Source: Pseudomonadota bacterium
GTDB taxonomy: Bacteria > Pseudomonadota > Gammaproteobacteria > Burkholderiales > Rhodocyclaceae
Assembly: GCA_018262095.1 (NCBI GenBank)
Contig: JAGTRW010000006.1
Coordinates: 110,076-174,075 of the forward strand
Direction of reading: 5' to 3'
Length of the DNA: 64,000 nt
Shown here one piece after another: positions 6,132 through 14,839 of this stretch. The position numbers were made by a program, and so were the translations under genes. The stretch's first letter is position 1; each line of letters opens with the position of its first letter. The notes under the pieces were generated by a model. It worked only from the letters and a program-made list of their open reading frames with translations, was not told the DNA's origin and ran no database searches.

Positions 6132-8987
6132 TCAGATCGCTGCCAATCTGTTCGGATGGACCAGGCCGGTGACGATAGCGCGCAAGTCATCAGACAGCTC
6201 GTGCTTCCTTGGCTCGCCGATCCTGGGCGGGCTGGCCGCCGGCACGGCGATATCCGCTGCCGTGCATACCGCATAGCGTGCGGGCAAGGAAATCACCGTC
6301 TCGAACATGCGGAAATCGGCACCCGACTTGTCGTCGGTGAAAGCGAGTCGGATACTCCCGCCTTCGCGTTTGATGAAGTTCTGCACGGCGTCCATGCCGA
6401 CACCGCGCCCAGAAACTTCGGTCACCGCGTTCGCTGTCGAGAAACCGGCGGCAAAGATCAGTTGGGCAACGGCCTCGTCGGCGATCTCGGTGCCCTCGCC
6501 GATCAATCCCTGGTCGATCGCCTTGCGCCGGATATGGCCGAGCGCGAGGCCTCGGCCGTCGTCCTTGAGGCGCATCACCAGGTGCTCGCCCGCCAGCGCC
6601 AGGTCGAGCGTGATCGTTCCGGCCGGATGTTTCGCCGCAGCGAAGCGGTCGGCGATCGTCTCGATGCCGTGGTCGATCGAATTGCGATAGAGGTGCATGA
6701 ACACGTTGCGCACCAGATCGGTGATCTGATTGCGTAGATAGATTCCGTTGTCGTTGAGCTTGAGCTTGGGCGCTTCCTTGCCAAGCTCTCTGGCCAGCGA
6801 CGGCAGCGAGGCGAAGACGCCATCGAGGGTGCTCTGGATCGACTCGGTGCCGACCCGCTGCAGATCGAGTTTGAGCTGGCCGAGCGCAGACGCGAGTTCC
6901 TTGGGGTGTGCCGCCCGCTGATTGATCGCCTCAAGGTCGGCGACCATCTTGTCGACCTGGACGCGTTCGACCATCACGTATTTCTCGGCGCTGCCGCGGC
7001 GGCCAGGCCCCTTGCGTCCGAGCTTGTCGGCGTTGAGCGAGGCGTACTCGTCGATGCCCTGCAGCACGTCCTGCAATTGATCGAGCAGCTTCGCCTGGTC
7101 GAAGCGGCTGCCCTGGCGCAAGTCGTCGTAGGCCTGCTCGGCTTGATGGACGATGTTGGTCAGATGCAGCAGGCCGTAGGTGCGCGCGTTGCCCTTGATG
7201 GTGTGCATGTTGCGGAAGAGCTGCGTCACCAGTTCCGGCTGCGGCTCGCCGGCGGCCTGCAGCAAGGCCTCGTTCTCGGCGACAAAGCCGCGCGCGCTGG
7301 CGACGAACTCGTCGAACTTTTCCTGGCTGATCGCCAGAATCTGGCCGATCATCTGCAGTTCGCGTTTCTGTTGCTCGGCTTCGGCTTCGAGTTTGCGCAA
7401 CTCGCTGACGTCGCGCACGCAAACCATGATCTTCTCGACCGTTCCCTGCTCGCTGCAGATCGGCGACCAGGAGAGTTCGAGGTACTTGATTCGGCCGTCG
7501 GCCATCGTCTTGCTGAGCTCGCCGACCAGCAGGTGCGAGTTGAAGTCGAAGTTGATGCGGTCTTCACCGATACAGGCGAAAGTCGTCGCTTCGACCTGCG
7601 ACAGCGCGTCGGCGCCGACGCTGCCGTTGCCGAAAATGAAGTCGATCGCCGACTGGCCCCTGACGTTTTTCGTTTCGAAGATCGTCTCGAGGTAATCCGA
7701 GTATTCGGCGTGAATGGCGCCGCCCTCAACGATCGTCAGAATTCCCTGCGGCATGTGATGCAGCATCGTCTGAATGTCGTTGGTCTTTTCGCGCAGCAGC
7801 GCCGTGCGCTGCGCGAGGTTCTCGACCATCAGGTTGAACTGCGTGCCGACCGCGCCGATTTCGTCGCTGCTGGTGATTTCGACGCGTGCGCTCAGGTCGC
7901 CCGCGGCCATCGTGTTGACGGCGGCGGAGAGGCCGTTGAGTCCGCGCATGATCGAAATGTAGGCGGCAATGAAACCGGCGATGACCAGCGCCAGAATCGC
8001 CAGCATCGCCAGCAACACGCCGTTGCGCTGCGCCTGCAGCGTTGCTTCGCGTGCCCCCAGCAGTTGGTCGGTGTCCTTGAGCAGAATCCCGGTCACCGCC
8101 AGCGACTGGCCGAAAGCCGCCGTGGTCAGACCCAGGTAGGCCTGCGGCGTCATGTCGAAATCGGTGGTATCGAGCATCTTGGTCGTCATCGCCTCCTGAA
8201 TCGCGAGATAGGCGGTGTTCAATTGGCTGCCCGCGTCGTCGAGGCTGCCGGCCAGCTCTGCATGATCGCGGCCGACCTTCTGCATGCCCTCCATGCTCCA
8301 CTGCACCAGCGCGTTGAAGTTGCCGCGCAGCAGCGTGAGATCGGTACGCCGGCTGCTCTTGACGCGCTGATTGACCAGCACCACGGCGCCGAGTCGCGCC
8401 GCCTGGCCGGTATTGTCGATGAGCTCGGGAAGCTGAGCCGTCATGATTTCGATCAGGCGGCTGCTCGCCGTCTCGCCGTCGACCAGCAGTCCGGCGCCGT
8501 CGTTGAGCTTGTCGAGTTCGCTGCGCAGCGACGAGCGCAATTCCGAATGCACTTCCGACAAGCGGTCGGCATCGCTGCTCTCGACCGCGTCAAGGCCGGC
8601 CTTCCAGGCCGCCAGCCATTTTGCGTCGCTGGTTAACTTGCCGGCGAGCGACGGGTGTTCGTCGACCGCAGACGCGAGCGCGCTCAATGCCTTGTGCGTA
8701 TTTTCCCGGCTCGCCTTGACCTGTTCGCCAAGTTGCTCGGCGCCTTCGCGCAGCGCCTGACTTGCCGCCAGGTACCGGTGCACATTGGCCAGCAGAGTGA
8801 GCGCCGGGACCTGTACGGCGAGCGCGTCGCGTTCGTTCTGGACCGCCGTGACGCGCGCGCCGAGACCGGCCAGGATGACGCCCAGCGCGACGATCAGCGG
8901 CGCGCCGAAAATCAGCGCGGTGACGTGCATCTTGTTGCGGAACGACAGTTGCCCGACGAGGCGGATGGCTGGATCAAGAATCGACAT
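6132..8987 (-). CDS. CheA-like membrane histidine kinase with Hpt domain
   Basis: 951 residues, first gene of the operon. TM helix about 20-45, a long mostly helical periplasmic part to about 320, second TM about 322-345, HAMP about 346-400, a PAS-like region about 405-530, Hpt domain with the phosphorylatable H595 (NMHTIKGNARTYG), then a CheA-type ATPase with N-box near 769 (YRNSIDHGIE), DDGRGLALG near 819 and GRGVGMDAV near 865. The CheW-like and CheY-binding (P2) domains of true CheA are absent. Start ATG 8987 has AGGGAG 8 bp upstream. A strong PhoB-type promoter lies directly in front (9016-9049). It likely phosphorylates the CheY at 4422. Confidence 0.88.
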   Translation of the reverse strand: MSILDPAIRLVGQLSFRNKMHVTALIFGAPLIVALGVILAGLGARVTAVQNERDALAVQVPALTLLANVHRYLAASQALREGAEQLGEQVKASRENTHKALSALASAVDEHPSLAGKLTSDAKWLAAWKAGLDAVESSDADRLSEVHSELRSSLRSELDKLNDGAGLLVDGETASSRLIEIMTAQLPELIDNTGQAARLGAVVLVNQRVKSSRRTDLTLLRGNFNALVQWSMEGMQKVGRDHAELAGSLDDAGSQLNTAYLAIQEAMTTKMLDTTDFDMTPQAYLGLTTAAFGQSLAVTGILLKDTDQLLGAREATLQAQRNGVLLAMLAILALVIAGFIAAYISIMRGLNGLSAAVNTMAAGDLSARVEITSSDEIGAVGTQFNLMVENLAQRTALLREKTNDIQTMLHHMPQGILTIVEGGAIHAEYSDYLETIFETKNVRGQSAIDFIFGNGSVGADALSQVEATTFACIGEDRINFDFNSHLLVGELSKTMADGRIKYLELSWSPICSEQGTVEKIMVCVRDVSELRKLEAEAEQQKRELQMIGQILAISQEKFDEFVASARGFVAENEALLQAAGEPQPELVTQLFRNMHTIKGNARTYGLLHLTNIVHQAEQAYDDLRQGSRFDQAKLLDQLQDVLQGIDEYASLNADKLGRKGPGRRGSAEKYVMVERVQVDKMVADLEAINQRAAHPKELASALGQLKLDLQRVGTESIQSTLDGVFASLPSLARELGKEAPKLKLNDNGIYLRNQITDLVRNVFMHLYRNSIDHGIETIADRFAAAKHPAGTITLDLALAGEHLVMRLKDDGRGLALGHIRRKAIDQGLIGEGTEIADEAVAQLIFAAGFSTANAVTEVSGRGVGMDAVQNFIKREGGSIRLAFTDDKSGADFRMFETVISLPARYAVCTAADIAVPAASPPRIGEPRKHELSDDLRAIVTGLVHPNRLAAI

Positions 8988-9015
8988 GCCTGATGCTCCC
9001 TATGACGAAGGCGGC

Positions 9016-9049
9016 AGGATAGCGAGCCGAGATTACAGGCCAGTGACAG
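9016..9049 (-). promoter_or_regulatory. Putative Pho box and -10 for the kinase/CheY/PstS-like operon
   Basis: On the minus strand CTGTCAC (9049-9043), 4 bp TGGC, CTGTAAT (9038-9032), 10 bp, then TATCCT (9021-9016). Two CTGTCAT-like half-sites at an 11-bp step ending 10 bp before a -10 hexamer is the classic PhoB-activated layout, and this is the best match in the window. Transcription would begin about 20 bp before ATG 8987. PhoB binding is inferred. Confidence 0.7.
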
Positions 9050-9107
9050 CCGGCGCAGGTCGGATAGGACGAAGACACAAGGCGTGCAGACGCTCGCGGT
9101 CAACGCG

Positions 9108-9141
9108 CTGACATCGCGTTGTCACAATTGCATTGCACGAT
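9108..9141 (+). promoter_or_regulatory. Putative Pho box for the small lipoprotein
   Basis: CTGACAT (9108-9114), CGCG, TTGTCAC (9119-9125), 10 bp, then a weak -10 CACGAT (9136-9141). The layout equals that of the divergent site at 9016-9049, but the hexamer is poor (3 of 6). The two sites are back to back in one 200-bp intergenic region. Confidence 0.45.
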
Positions 9142-9190
9142 GGCGCCGCTGTTCCTTCACCCTTCCTTCGCCAAAAAACAGGAGTTCAAG

Positions 9191-9433
9191 ATGCGTACCC
9201 TACTGATCGTTTGTTCAAGCCTCGCCTTGCTGGCCGCCTGCGCCACCACCCCGGAACCCAAAGCCGCATCGGCAGTAAAGAGCGAGGCGTCGGGAAAAGG
9301 CCCGCAGTGCTATTCCGGGGATGCCGGAAAATTCTTCAACGTCGGCGAGAAGACCTCGGTCTCTGGTGTTCAAGTCTCTTGCGATGCCACGTCCAATGGC
9401 AAGAGCGCGTCGTGGGTCGGCGTGAAGAAGTAG
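9191..9433 (+). CDS. Small lipoprotein of unknown function
   Basis: 80 residues from ATG 9191, which follows AGGAG in good spacing. The signal peptide ends in a lipobox (LLAAC, Cys near residue 17), so the mature form of about 64 residues is lipid-anchored. It is Ala/Ser/Lys rich at first and then has a compact C-terminal part with two cysteines (GPQCYSGDAGKFF and VQVSCDAT) that could form a disulfide. I do not recognise the family. Its place between two phosphate operons, with its own candidate Pho box, suggests a role in phosphate-limited cells (inference). Confidence 0.75.
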   Translation: MRTLLIVCSSLALLAACATTPEPKAASAVKSEASGKGPQCYSGDAGKFFNVGEKTSVSGVQVSCDATSNGKSASWVGVKK

Positions 9434-9488
9434 TCTCGACCAACAGGCCGGCAGCGCGCAGTGCGGTGTCGGCTCGTCGGGATTTTTC

Positions 9489-9533
9489 CCGTCATTGGCC
9501 GGTAATCAGACTGTAACAACGTCGTCCTAGAAT
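9489..9533 (+). promoter_or_regulatory. Putative tandem Pho boxes and -10 of the pst operon
   Basis: Half-sites CCGTCAT (9489), CGGTAAT (9500) and CTGTAAC (9511) follow at exact 11-bp steps; the last ends 10 bp before TAGAAT (9528-9533), a good -10. Multiple PhoB boxes are usual before pstS. The pstS ribosome site (AAGGAG at 9551) follows 18 bp further on. Confidence 0.65.
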
Positions 9534-9564
9534 TGACTCGTTCCCAATCCAAGGAGTTTTGACG

Positions 9565-10590
9565 ATGAATAGTTTGATGAAATTCGCAGCCTTCGCCGCC
9601 GGCGTCACGCTTTGCGCAGCCAATCCCGCCCTGGCTCAAGAGAAGGTCCGCCTGACCGGTTCCGGCGCGAGTTTCCCGGCACCGATCTACCTCACCTGGT
9701 TCAAGGATCTTTCCAAGAAGAACGCGACGATGACCGTCGATTACCAGTCGAAGGGCAGCGGCGCCGGCGTGCAGGACTTCCTCAACAAGACCGTCGATTT
9801 CGCCGCCAGCGATTCGGCGATGAAGAAAGAGGACATCGCCAAGGTCGCCGAAGGCGTTCAATTGCTGCCGATGACCGCCGGCGAGATCGTTCTCGCGTAC
9901 AACCTGCCGGGCAACCCGAAGGGGCTCAAGCTGCCGCGCGACGTCTATTCCAACATCTTCCTGGGCAAGATCACCAAGTGGAACGATCCGAAGATCGTCG
10001 CCGCCAACCCCGAGATCAAGCTGCCCGACCTGCCGATCACCGTCGTCCGCCGCGCCGATTCGAGCGGCACCACCGCCGTGTTCACCATGCACCTCTCGGC
10101 GATCAACCCGGAATTCAAGAAGACGCTCGGCGAAGGCAATACGGTCAATTGGCCGGCGACCGACAAGTTCGTCGCCTCGCCCAAGAACGACGGCGTGACC
10201 GCGACCGTTCGCCAGACGCCGGGCGCCATCGGCTACATCGAATACGGCTTCGCCAAGCTGGCCAAGGTCGACTTCGCCCAGCTGCAGAACAAGGCCGGCC
10301 AGTACGCGGCGCCGGGCAACGGCGCGGCGACGCTGGCGGCGGTCAAGCTGCCGGAAGACATGGTCGCCTGGCTGCCCGATCCGGACGGCGCCAAGTCGTA
10401 CCCGATCACCTCCTACACCTGGATGATCTTCCGCAAGACCAACAATGATCCCGCCAAGGTCAAGGCGATGCACGAGATGATCGAATACGGTCTGACCGAA
10501 GGCCAGAAGATCGCCGACTCGATGGGCTACATCCCGCTGCCGGCGGTGGTCGTCGAGCAGGTTCGCAAGGCCGCCGCCAACATCAAGTAA
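9565..10590 (+). CDS. pstS: Phosphate ABC transporter, periplasmic substrate-binding protein PstS
   Basis: 341 residues from ATG 9565; AAGGAG at 9551-9556 gives 8-bp spacing, so the TTG at 9559 is not the start. A signal peptide ends after ALAQ. The mature protein shows the PstS signature: LTGSGASFPAPIY, YQSKGSGAGVQDF, VDFAASDSAM and RRADSSGTTAVFT, which make the phosphate pocket. It binds phosphate in the periplasm and delivers it to PstCA. Next comes pstC after a 149-bp gap that holds a palindromic repeat, the usual place for a break that keeps pstS mRNA in excess. Confidence 0.97.
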   Translation: MNSLMKFAAFAAGVTLCAANPALAQEKVRLTGSGASFPAPIYLTWFKDLSKKNATMTVDYQSKGSGAGVQDFLNKTVDFAASDSAMKKEDIAKVAEGVQLLPMTAGEIVLAYNLPGNPKGLKLPRDVYSNIFLGKITKWNDPKIVAANPEIKLPDLPITVVRRADSSGTTAVFTMHLSAINPEFKKTLGEGNTVNWPATDKFVASPKNDGVTATVRQTPGAIGYIEYGFAKLAKVDFAQLQNKAGQYAAPGNGAATLAAVKLPEDMVAWLPDPDGAKSYPITSYTWMIFRKTNNDPAKVKAMHEMIEYGLTEGQKIADSMGYIPLPAVVVEQVRKAAANIK

Positions 10591-10608
10591 GTGCAAGGCA
10601 GCAAGCAG

Positions 10609-10723
10609 TAACCACGGCGAACACAGCGAAAAATCGATGAACCGACCGCGCTATGTTTCCGGACGTCAACTGACGACACGAGACAGTAGGGGTTTCGCCG
10701 TGGCCGCCGTGTCGCCGTGGTTA
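10609..10723. repeat. Palindromic intergenic repeat, copy A
   Basis: TAACCACGGCG (10609-10619) is repeated inverted as CGCCGTGGTTA (10713-10723), with more GGCGAACAC/GCCGCCGTG pairing inward. Related copies lie at 12648-12783 and 33890-34050. In RNA it can fold into one long hairpin. Here it separates pstS from pstC. Confidence 0.75.
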
Positions 10724-10739
10724 AAAAATAGGACCATAC

Positions 10740-11705
10740 ATGAACAAACCCTTCACCGTTGCGCTGGCGCCGGATTCGGTGTGCCAGCCGCCGTCCCGAA
10801 CCGATATTTATGTTGACCGAAGCTTTCGCTTTTTGGCCCGCGTCGGTGCCATCGCGATCCTGACGCTGGTCGTCGCGCTGGTTCTTGAAATCGGTGGCAA
10901 GGCGGTTCCGGGGATTCAGAAGTACGGATTCGACTTCATCAGCGGCGTCGTCTGGGACGCCAACACCCACCGCTTCGGCATCTTGCCGGCGATCTGGGGA
11001 ACGCTCTACAGCGCGCTGATGGCCTTGCTGATCGGCGGCTTCTTCGGCGTCAGCATGGCGATCTTCCTGACCCAGGATTTTCTGCCGCCGCGCCTCTCCG
11101 CCGTCTTCCGCATCATCATCGAGTTGCTCGCGGCGATTCCCAGCGTGGTCTATGGCCTGTGGGGGATCTTCGTCGTGATTCCGGCGATTCTGCCGCTCGC
11201 CGACTGGCTCAACGCGACGCTCGGGGCGATTCCCTTCTTTGCCTCGACGCTGTCCGGCCCGGGCCTGCTGCCCGCCGCGCTGGTGCTGGCGATCATGATT
11301 CTGCCGACGATCGCGGCGGTGGCGCAGGACGCGCTGCGTGCGGTGCCGCTCAAGACCAAGCAGGCGGCCTATGGCATGGGCGCGACGCATTGGGAGGCGA
11401 TCCTGCGCGTGATGGTGCCGTCGGCGGCGACCGGAATCTTCGGCGCGCTGGTGCTCGGCCTCGGGCGTGCGCTCGGCGAGACGATGGCGCTGGCGATGCT
11501 GGTCGGCAATTCGAATCAGATCTCGCTGTCGCTCTTTTCGCCGGCCAATACGCTCGCCGCGCTGCTCGCGCTCAACTTCCCCGAGGCCGGGCCCAACGAG
11601 GTCGAGGTGCTGATGTACGCGGCGCTGGTGCTGATGGCGATCACGCTGGTCGTCAATATCGCCGGTTCGCTGTTGATGAGTTACGCGCAAAGGGGAAACA
11701 AATAA
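10740..11705 (+). CDS. pstC: Phosphate ABC transporter permease PstC
   Basis: 321 residues, inner membrane, about six or seven hydrophobic helices. The N-terminal tail is followed by the first helix (ILTLVVALVLEI). The cytoplasmic coupling loop that contacts PstB is GMGATHWEAILRVMVPSA with the EAA-type pattern, followed by GLGRALGETMALAML, a PstC/PstA hallmark. It forms the channel with PstA. The stop overlaps the pstA start by 1 bp (TAATG), so the two are co-translated. Confidence 0.96.
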   Translation: MNKPFTVALAPDSVCQPPSRTDIYVDRSFRFLARVGAIAILTLVVALVLEIGGKAVPGIQKYGFDFISGVVWDANTHRFGILPAIWGTLYSALMALLIGGFFGVSMAIFLTQDFLPPRLSAVFRIIIELLAAIPSVVYGLWGIFVVIPAILPLADWLNATLGAIPFFASTLSGPGLLPAALVLAIMILPTIAAVAQDALRAVPLKTKQAAYGMGATHWEAILRVMVPSAATGIFGALVLGLGRALGETMALAMLVGNSNQISLSLFSPANTLAALLALNFPEAGPNEVEVLMYAALVLMAITLVVNIAGSLLMSYAQRGNK

Positions 11706-12625
11706 TGAGTGCCGTGAATCTGGCCCATCCGGCCAACGCCATGAACACGCCTTTACCCGCAGCGCCGAGTTTGCAGCACCAGATCGAGGGCCGCGCCTTG
11801 CGCAGCATTCTGCTCACCAGTCTGGCCTGGGTCAGCGCATTGCTCGCCAGCGTGCCGCTCATCTCGGTGCTCTACATGCTGATCACGCGCGGCGGCGCCC
11901 GTTTGAATCTGGAAGTCTTCACCGAACTGCCGCCGGCGGGCTTCGAGCTGGGCGGCGGCTTTGGCAACGCGCTGGTCGGCACCTTCGTGATGGTCATCAT
12001 CGGAGCCGCCATCGCGATTCCGGTCGGCATCATGGCCGCCATCTTCCTCGCCGAACTCGGGCCTTACAGCCGGCTCGCCGCGCTCGCGCGTTTTGCCGCC
12101 AAGACGCTGACCGGACTGCCGTCGATCCTCGCCGGCGTTTTCGCCTATGCCATGGTGGTGCTGACCACCGGCACCTATTCGGCGCCGGCCGGCGGCGTCG
12201 CGCTGGCGGTACTGATGCTGCCGATCGTCGTGCTGACCGCCGAAGAAGCGATGAAGATGGTTCCCAAGATCATGAAGGACGCTGCCTACGGCATGGGCAG
12301 CACGAACACGCAGGTGATTCTCAAGGTGGTCTTGCCGACCGCGATGCCGGCGATCCTGACCGGCGTCATGCTGGCGGTGGCGCGCGCCGCCGGGGAAACC
12401 GCACCCTTGCTATTTACTGCGCTGTTCTCCAACTACTGGATCGTCGACGGCGGCCACCTCGCGGCGATGAGCCCGACGGCATCGCTGGCGGTGCTGATCT
12501 ACAACTTTTCCGGAATGCCATTCGACAACCAGCTCGAACTCGCCTGGGCGGCTTCGCTGGTGCTGGTGCTGATCGTGCTGGTGGTCAATATCGCGAGCCG
12601 CATCTTCGGCAAACCGAGATTTTGA
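11705..12625 (+). CDS. pstA: Phosphate ABC transporter permease PstA
   Basis: 306 residues from ATG 11705, which shares a base with the pstC stop; an upstream extension of the frame to 11159 lies inside pstC and is ruled out. The coupling loop is AYGMGSTNTQVILKVVLPTA, followed by ARAAGETAPLLFTALFSNYW, both typical of PstA. About six helices; it pairs with PstC to form the phosphate channel. A palindromic repeat (12648-12783) separates it from pstB. Confidence 0.96.
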   Translation: MSAVNLAHPANAMNTPLPAAPSLQHQIEGRALRSILLTSLAWVSALLASVPLISVLYMLITRGGARLNLEVFTELPPAGFELGGGFGNALVGTFVMVIIGAAIAIPVGIMAAIFLAELGPYSRLAALARFAAKTLTGLPSILAGVFAYAMVVLTTGTYSAPAGGVALAVLMLPIVVLTAEEAMKMVPKIMKDAAYGMGSTNTQVILKVVLPTAMPAILTGVMLAVARAAGETAPLLFTALFSNYWIVDGGHLAAMSPTASLAVLIYNFSGMPFDNQLELAWAASLVLVLIVLVVNIASRIFGKPRF

Positions 12626-12647
12626 AATGACGAACAGATACTAAGAT

Positions 12648-12783
12648 GACCGCGGCGTGCACGGCGAACACGGCGGAAATACAGTCTTTCCTGAACGATG
12701 GTTCGATCACACGTCGGGTGAAATTGACAATAGCGAGAAGCTCAAGGTGCTCGCCGTGCCCGCCGTGTTCGTCGTGGTTAAAC
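12648..12783. repeat. Palindromic intergenic repeat, copy B
   Basis: The left arm (GACCGCGGCGTGCACGGCG from 12648, then AACACGGCGG) pairs with the right arm (CTCGCCGTGCCCGCCGTG from 12750, then GTCGTGGTTAAA). Same family as 10609-10723 and 33890-34050. It sits between pstA and pstB without disturbing either frame. Confidence 0.75.
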
Positions 12784-12809
12784 AGAATTCCTAAATTGAA
12801 AGGTTGATG

Positions 12810-13598
12810 ATGAGCGCAAGCGCGCAAACGCTGGTGATGGACTGCAAGCTCGACAAGATTTTTTACGGCGACTTCATGGCCGTTCGCGACAGCCACGTGC
12901 CGATCGAAAAGAACAAGATCACCGGTTTCATCGGCCCGTCGGGCTGCGGCAAGAGCACCGTGCTGCGCAGCCTCAACCGCATGAACGACCTGGTGCAGAA
13001 TTTTCGCTTCGACGGCCACGTTCATTTTCTCGGCCAGGACGTCTATGGCAAGGGCGTCGATCCGGTCGTCGTGCGGCGCTACATCGGCATGGTCTTCCAG
13101 CAGCCCAATCCGTTCTCGATGAGCATCTTCGACAACGTCGCTTTCGGCTTGCGCCTCAATCGCTACAAGGGCGACCTCGGCGACCGCGTCAAGCATGCGC
13201 TGCAGGGGGCGGCGCTATGGGACGAGGTCAAGGACAAGCTCAAGGTCAGCGGACTCGCGCTGTCGGGCGGTCAGCAGCAGCGCTTGTGCATCGCGCGTGC
13301 GATCGCCACCGAACCCGAGGTGCTGCTGATGGACGAGCCCTGCTCGGCGCTCGACCCGATCGCGACGCGACGCGTCGAGGAATTGATGGTCGAGCTCAAG
13401 AAAAACTTCACCATCGCGCTGGTGACGCACAACATGCACCAGGCGACGCGCGTCGCCGATACCACCGCGTTTTTCTCGGTCGACATCTCGCAGGGCAGCC
13501 GCACCGGCTACCTGGTCGAAATGGGTCCGACCGATCAGGTCTTCAATCATTCGCGCGAGAAGCTCACGCGCGATTACATCAGCGGCCAATTCAGCTAA
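12810..13598 (+). CDS. pstB: Phosphate ABC transporter ATP-binding protein PstB
   Basis: 262 residues from ATG 12810; GAAAGG at 12798-12803 gives 6-bp spacing (an ATG at 12807 is the alternative). Walker [10 protein letters not shown] near 46, Q-loop [10 protein letters not shown] near 94, ABC signature LSGGQQQRL near 152, Walker [14 protein letters not shown] and the switch histidine in VTHNMHQ complete the PstB pattern. It powers uptake and, in the family, signals phosphate status to PhoR through PhoU. No phoU follows; a Fic-like gene starts 7 bp on. Confidence 0.96.
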   Translation: MSASAQTLVMDCKLDKIFYGDFMAVRDSHVPIEKNKITGFIGPSGCGKSTVLRSLNRMNDLVQNFRFDGHVHFLGQDVYGKGVDPVVVRRYIGMVFQQPNPFSMSIFDNVAFGLRLNRYKGDLGDRVKHALQGAALWDEVKDKLKVSGLALSGGQQQRLCIARAIATEPEVLLMDEPCSALDPIATRRVEELMVELKKNFTIALVTHNMHQATRVADTTAFFSVDISQGSRTGYLVEMGPTDQVFNHSREKLTRDYISGQFS

Positions 13599-13604
13599 TC
13601 GGTG

Positions 13605-14327
13605 ATGGCGACTGGTACGCCTTGCCGCCTCAGTCTGGCGGCGATCGAGCATTCTCTGCGCGAGGTGCAGCGTCATTTTGCCGCGCTCAGTGAGCGTTTC
13701 GACGAACCGCGCGATCCGTTGATCGATCACGTCAGGGACAACCTGCTCGCCGGCTATGCGCTGATCGACGACTACGTGGCGCGCGGCGTCGACCTCTTCG
13801 CGCTGCAGAACGTCGGACTGCTGCTCGAGATCAACGCCACCGTGCTGTGCGGCGCCGGCCCGGCGAATCGGGCGCGCTACGCCGCGCACCTGGCGGCGAC
13901 CGAGCGACGTTTTTTCGGCGATGACGAAGGCGGCATCAAGGATCTGCTCGAGTGGTACGGCGAACACCGCGACGACTCGATCTGGAAGCGCGCCGCCGGC
14001 GTCTATATCCGGATCCTTTCCAAGCCGCAATTGTTCATCGAGGGCAACCACCGCAGCGGGTCGCTGATCGTCAGCTATCTGCTGATGCGCGAGGGTTTTC
14101 CGCCGTTTGTGTTGACCGTCGACAACGCCGAGGGCTACTTCAATCCATCGACGGTGATTCGCAATCTTCCCAAGCGCGGCATCGAGGTGTTGTTCAAGAT
14201 TCCGGGGATCAAGAAGCGCTACGCCAGATTCCTCGAGCAGCAGGCCAACTGCTCGACCGGGGGCTTTGCTGTGCTCAGGGCCGACCACTATGCCGGCGCT
14301 GCAAAGCATGAATACCGCGCCATCTGA
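13605..14327 (+). CDS. Degenerate Fic/Doc-like protein directly behind pstB
   Basis: 240 residues (GTG 13602 is an equally possible start). The middle reads QLFIEGNHRSGSLIVSYLL, which lines up with the Fic core HPFxxGNGRxxR but lacks the catalytic histidine and has GNHRSG in place of GNGR. Fic enzymes transfer AMP, phosphate or similar groups; without the histidine this one may bind a nucleotide without transferring it. The flanking sequence is all-helical, in keeping with the fold. It occupies the usual place of phoU, 6 bp behind pstB, so it may modify or sense Pst output (inference). It overlaps the next gene by 20 bp. Confidence 0.55.
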   Translation: MATGTPCRLSLAAIEHSLREVQRHFAALSERFDEPRDPLIDHVRDNLLAGYALIDDYVARGVDLFALQNVGLLLEINATVLCGAGPANRARYAAHLAATERRFFGDDEGGIKDLLEWYGEHRDDSIWKRAAGVYIRILSKPQLFIEGNHRSGSLIVSYLLMREGFPPFVLTVDNAEGYFNPSTVIRNLPKRGIEVLFKIPGIKKRYARFLEQQANCSTGGFAVLRADHYAGAAKHEYRAI

Positions 14328-14811
14328 TTTGACGCCTGCGCGCATGCGCGTGTCTTTCGACGTCGATGACACGCTGGTGTGCTATGGCGACGGCGCCCGC
14401 ATCGAAGCCAGCCGCGTTCCCGCCTTCATTCATCGCTGGTTTGGCGAGCCGCTGCGCTACGGTACCCGCGCGCTGGTGCGCGAGTTGCGTCGCAGAAAGT
14501 GCAGCGTCTGGATCTATACGACCTCGGGACGAACGCCGTTCTATATCCGCTGCTGGCTGCTGCTGCACGGCATTCGCGTCGATGGTGTGGTCAATAGCGA
14601 GCGGCACCGCCAGGGACTCGCGGTACACGGCTTCTCGTGCCTGCCGTCAAAATTTCCGCCGGCCTTCGGTATCGACCTGCACGTTGACGACTCGGAGGGG
14701 GTACGGATGGAAGGCGACTCGCACGGCTTTCGCGTCGTCGTCGTCAGTCCCGACGACAGGTTCTGGACACGCCGGGTGCTCGACGCCGTCGCGCACGCCC
14801 AGGCGGCATAG
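14308..14811 (+). CDS. HAD-superfamily phosphatase-like protein
   Basis: 167 residues from ATG 14308; an ATG at 14344 opening MRVSFDVDDTLV is also possible and gives 155. Motif I is FDVDDTLVC with the Asp-x-Asp nucleophile pair, motif II is WIYTTSGRTP, and late acidic residues are in LHVDDSEG. The enzymes of this fold cleave phosphoesters, but no cap domain large enough to name a substrate is present. It overlaps the Fic-like gene, so it belongs to the tail of the pst operon. Exact substrate unknown. Confidence 0.7.
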   Translation: MNTAPSDLTPARMRVSFDVDDTLVCYGDGARIEASRVPAFIHRWFGEPLRYGTRALVRELRRRKCSVWIYTTSGRTPFYIRCWLLLHGIRVDGVVNSERHRQGLAVHGFSCLPSKFPPAFGIDLHVDDSEGVRMEGDSHGFRVVVVSPDDRFWTRRVLDAVAHAQAA

Positions 14812-14839
14812 GGCCTGCCGGGGCGCGAGCGAGGCCCTG

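Noticed and set aside
6906..8636. 576-codon plus-strand frame opposite the kinase
   Set aside because: Shadow frame; the minus-strand kinase shows H, N and G boxes.
11159..11704. Upstream extension of the pstA frame to 11159
   Set aside because: It lies inside pstC in another frame; pstA has a coupled start (TAATG) at 11705.
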